A stretch of 6,465 nucleotides of DNA from Chthoniobacter sp. (GTDB lineage: Bacteria; Verrucomicrobiota; Verrucomicrobiia; Chthoniobacterales; Chthoniobacteraceae). Numbering within the stretch: the stretch's first letter is position 1; each line of letters starts with the position of its first letter. Positions 4,114 to 6,465 of this stretch are shown here, piece by piece. Location of the stretch: positions 1 to 6,465 of the forward strand of contig JANXSB010000322.1 in the NCBI GenBank assembly GCA_025352865.1, in the 5' to 3' direction. The position numbers and the translations under genes were made by a program. Below the pieces are notes generated by a model. It searched no databases and was not told where the DNA came from. It was given only the letters and a program-made list of their open reading frames with translations.

Positions 4114-6465
4114 CTAGCGCGGAAAGACGATCAGCGGCTTGCCGTCGGCGGCGTTCCAGACGCGGAGGACGCCGTCCTGCCCGCCGGCGATGACGAGCTG
4201 CCCATTGGCCGTGACCGCGGCGGCCTGCATGAAGTCGGCGACCTCGGGAAAGGCGCGGACTTCCTTGCCATCGAGGCCCACGAGGCGCACGCGGTTGTCG
4301 CCGGAGCTGGTCAGCAGCGTGCCGCTCGCGGCGGAGAAGCGCACGGCGGTCACTTCCTTTTCGTAGCCTTCGATGTTCTTCTTTTTCTCCCCGCTCGCCG
4401 CGTCCCAGATCTTCACCAGATTGTCCGCGCCCGCGGTGGCGAGCGTGCGCCCGTCGAGGCTCCAGCTCACGGCGAGGACGTGGTGCGTGTGGCCCTCGAA
4501 AGTGCGCGCGACTTTCCCGGTGGCGAGGTCGGTGACGCGCGCCATTTTGTCGGCGGCACCGGAGGCGAGAAACTTCCCGTCGGGCGAAAAATCGAGCCCG
4601 AGCACGGCGTCGCTATGGACATTCGGCAGGTCGCGCACGAGCGCGCCGTCGGCTGGATTCCAAAGCGAAATCGCGCCGCCGCGCGAAGGCTCGCCGCTGC
4701 CGGTGGCGAGCAGCTTGCCATCGCGGCTGAAGGCGAGCGCATTGACGCGGTCGGTGAGCGGTGAGTTTGCTTCGCCGGTGCCGATGGTGCGTTCCAGCCG
4801 CCACTCGGGCGCGGGATTCCAGACCACTGCCGCGCGGTCGCTGGCGGCGGAGACGAGGTCGCCGGTGGGGAGAAAGGCGAGCGCTGAAATCGCGGCGGCG
4901 TGGCCTTTCAGGACATCGAACGGCACGCCGCTCGTGGCGCTCCAAGTGTGGATGAGTTGGTCGTCGCCCGCGGTCGCGAGGGTCTGGTTATCCGTGGAGA
5001 AAGCGAGCGCACGAATCGGCAACGCAGCAGCAGCAACGGCTGCGCGGGCGGTTTGCAACTCGGCATCCGCCTGCTTTCGCGCAGCCTCAGCGGCCTCGAC
5101 CGCAGCCTGCGCCGCCGTGAGCGTGCCGGTCGTTTTCTGCTCTTCCGCCTTCGCGAGCGTCAATTCGGTCTCGGCGACCGTGCGCGCCGTCTCCGCCTTT
5201 TTCAAAGCGGCCTCGGCCTCCGCGAGTTTTTTCACCGCAGGCTCGATCTTCTCCGCCGCCTGCTTGCGCTGCACCTCGCGCTGCTCGCGCTCGGCTTTCG
5301 TCTTCGTCGCCTCCTGTACTTTGGCCGCGGCGTCGGCGAGCGCCTTGTCGATGGCCGCCGGGTCGGTGGTCGAGATCGACTTGAGCGCGTCGGCGTCGTT
5401 CTTCGCGAGGAGCACCGCTTTGTCTGCGGCGTCCATCGCTTCGCCGCCTTTCTTCAACTCCGCCTCGGCGCTCGCCAGCGTTTGCTCCGCCGTCGCTTTC
5501 GCTGCACCGGCTTCGGCGAGCGCCTTCTGCTTCGCTTCGAGGTCGAGCTGCTTCGGCGGGATCGCGTCCGTCGATTTCTTCACGCGGTCCCGCGCCGCCG
5601 TGAGCTGCTTTTCGGAATTCGTCGCGCCCTCTTTCCGATACGCCACGGTGCCCGTCTCGACCTGCAAAGTGCGCTCGCGCTCCTCCGCGGCCTCCTGCAC
5701 GTAGCGGTTGCCGCGCAGTTCGGCGACCGGCTTGCCATCAGCACTCCAGAGTTTTGCCGCGCTGTCCGCACCCGCCGTGGCAAAGCGCTGCCCATCGGGC
5801 CGCACGGCGATGGCGGTGATCGCCGCGCCGTGATTCATCTGCGCGACCGGCTGTTCCTTTTCGATCTCCCAAACGCGCAGCAGCCCGTCGGTGCTGCCGG
5901 TGAAAATACGGTTTGGTGCCGCGGCTTCCAGCGCCGTGATCGGCCCGCCTTTGAGTTCCTTGAGCGGCGCGAGCGCGGTATTCCAAATGCGCACCGCACC
6001 GTCGCTGCCGCCCGTCGCCACGCTCTCGCCCAGCCACGCGAGCGCGGCGATGTCGCCAGGCGTCTCGACACGACCCAGTGGCTGGCCGTCGGCGACATTC
6101 CAAAGCGTCAGCGATTTGTCCGCGCCCGCGCAGGCGAGCCGGGCGCTGTCGGGAGAAAAGCGCAGCGCCACCACCGCGCCCGATGCCGCCGCGATGCTGC
6201 GTGCAGGCTGGCCGGCGGGCAGTGTCCACATTTTCACGCTGCCGTCATCGCCTGCGGTGGCGAGCCATTTGCCATCGGGACTCACAGCGGCGCGCGAGCC
6301 GGCGGCGGTGAGCTGGAGTTTCTGCACGTCGCGCGCGCGCCGCCAGAGTTTCACTTCGCGAAAACCGCCGGTGGCGAGCAGCGTGCCGTCGGCGTTGAAG
6401 GCGAGCGCGTTCACCTGGTCGCGGCCCGCGACTTCATTCGCCAGGCGCAGGCCGGAGGGCAGGTG
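4114..6465 (-). CDS. Double WD40 beta-propeller protein with central coiled coil (5' end cut by window edge)
   Basis: WD40 propellers are protein-binding scaffolds; no enzymatic motif is visible. The frame is open from the right edge to TAG at 4114-4116, giving 783 visible residues (numbered here from the edge). Residues 1-254 carry six WD40 repeats (DQVNALAFNADGTLLATGG and KLWRR; SPDGKWLATAGDDGSVKMW; then four more). Residues 255-481 are an Ala/Lys/Glu-rich coiled coil with few Pro or Gly (starting YVQEAAEERERTLQVETG). Residues 482-783 carry exactly seven repeats, from LPIRALAFSTDNQTLATAGD to WNAADGKPLIVFPR, enough for one closed seven-bladed propeller. The first propeller probably has its seventh blade upstream of the window. 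Similar proteins in Planctomycetota and Verrucomicrobiota often carry an N-terminal c-type cytochrome domain. No CxxCH heme motif is present in the visible part, so that is only a possibility. A GTG at 6414 lies inside repeat 1 and is not the start. Confidence 0.9.
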   Translation of the reverse strand, partial: HLPSGLRLANEVAGRDQVNALAFNADGTLLATGGFREVKLWRRARDVQKLQLTAAGSRAAVSPDGKWLATAGDDGSVKMWTLPAGQPARSIAAASGAVVALRFSPDSARLACAGADKSLTLWNVADGQPLGRVETPGDIAALAWLGESVATGGSDGAVRIWNTALAPLKELKGGPITALEAAAPNRIFTGSTDGLLRVWEIEKEQPVAQMNHGAAITAIAVRPDGQRFATAGADSAAKLWSADGKPVAELRGNRYVQEAAEERERTLQVETGTVAYRKEGATNSEKQLTAARDRVKKSTDAIPPKQLDLEAKQKALAEAGAAKATAEQTLASAEAELKKGGEAMDAADKAVLLAKNDADALKSISTTDPAAIDKALADAAAKVQEATKTKAEREQREVQRKQAAEKIEPAVKKLAEAEAALKKAETARTVAETELTLAKAEEQKTTGTLTAAQAAVEAAEAARKQADAELQTARAAVAAAALPIRALAFSTDNQTLATAGDDQLIHTWSATSGVPFDVLKGHAAAISALAFLPTGDLVSAASDRAAVVWNPAPEWRLERTIGTGEANSPLTDRVNALAFSRDGKLLATGSGEPSRGGAISLWNPADGALVRDLPNVHSDAVLGLDFSPDGKFLASGAADKMARVTDLATGKVARTFEGHTHHVLAVSWSLDGRTLATAGADNLVKIWDAASGEKKKNIEGYEKEVTAVRFSAASGTLLTSSGDNRVRLVGLDGKEVRAFPEVADFMQAAAVTANGQLVIAGGQDGVLRVWNAADGKPLIVFPR

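Noticed and set aside
4373..5704. Plus-strand open frame (443 codons) opposite the WD40/coiled-coil gene
   Set aside because: Ser/Ala-rich translation expected from the reverse of Ala/Lys/Glu codons; the minus strand has clear WD40 repeats.
6412..6414. GTG as the start of the WD40 gene
   Set aside because: The codons before it (HLPSGLRLANEVAGRDQ) are in frame to the window edge and read as a continuation of WD40 sequence; the GTG is the Val of VNALAF in repeat 1.

Overview
The window looks like a high-GC chromosome segment from a Verrucomicrobiota-type bacterium, possibly an Opitutales-like lineage. Two things suggest this: the style of the type II secretin (N0 domain of the 'FYE.LT.KR..YDNQV' type, long Pro-rich linker), and a large WD40 / coiled-coil / WD40 protein of a kind common in Planctomycetota and Verrucomicrobiota. 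The assignment is inference from protein style, not a database match.

Layout, left to right. (1) Positions 1-2420, minus strand: nearly all of a type II secretion secretin (gspD). It starts at a GTG at 2420 with a signal peptide and runs off the left edge just after the conserved secretin C-terminal motif. (2) Positions 2421-3386: a 966-base divergent intergenic region with no convincing main gene but much structure. It holds a possible 30-codon leader ORF with competing hairpins before gspD, a G-quadruplex motif, five exact-length 42-bp tandem units that each encode a hairpin, and two inverted copies of a ~70-bp two-hairpin palindromic element. (3) Positions 3387-3986, plus strand: a low-GC gene for a 199-residue secreted protein of unknown function, unlike its surroundings in base composition. 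(4) Positions 3987-4113: a short convergent spacer holding a third copy of the palindromic element. (5) Positions 4114-6465, minus strand: a large WD40-repeat protein with two beta-propellers separated by a ~227-residue Ala/Lys/Glu-rich coiled coil. Its N-terminus lies beyond the right edge.

The three genes do not form an operon. gspD and the orphan gene diverge, and the orphan and the WD40 gene converge. The secretin is part of protein export across the outer membrane, and the orphan protein carries an export signal, but nothing shows that one serves the other. The strongest unexplained signals are the two hairpin repeat families. In each, copies differ by paired substitutions that keep the stem intact (T-A to C-G in the 42-bp array, A-T to C-G in the second stem of the ~70-bp element). 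The low-GC orphan gene sits between copies of the ~70-bp element.
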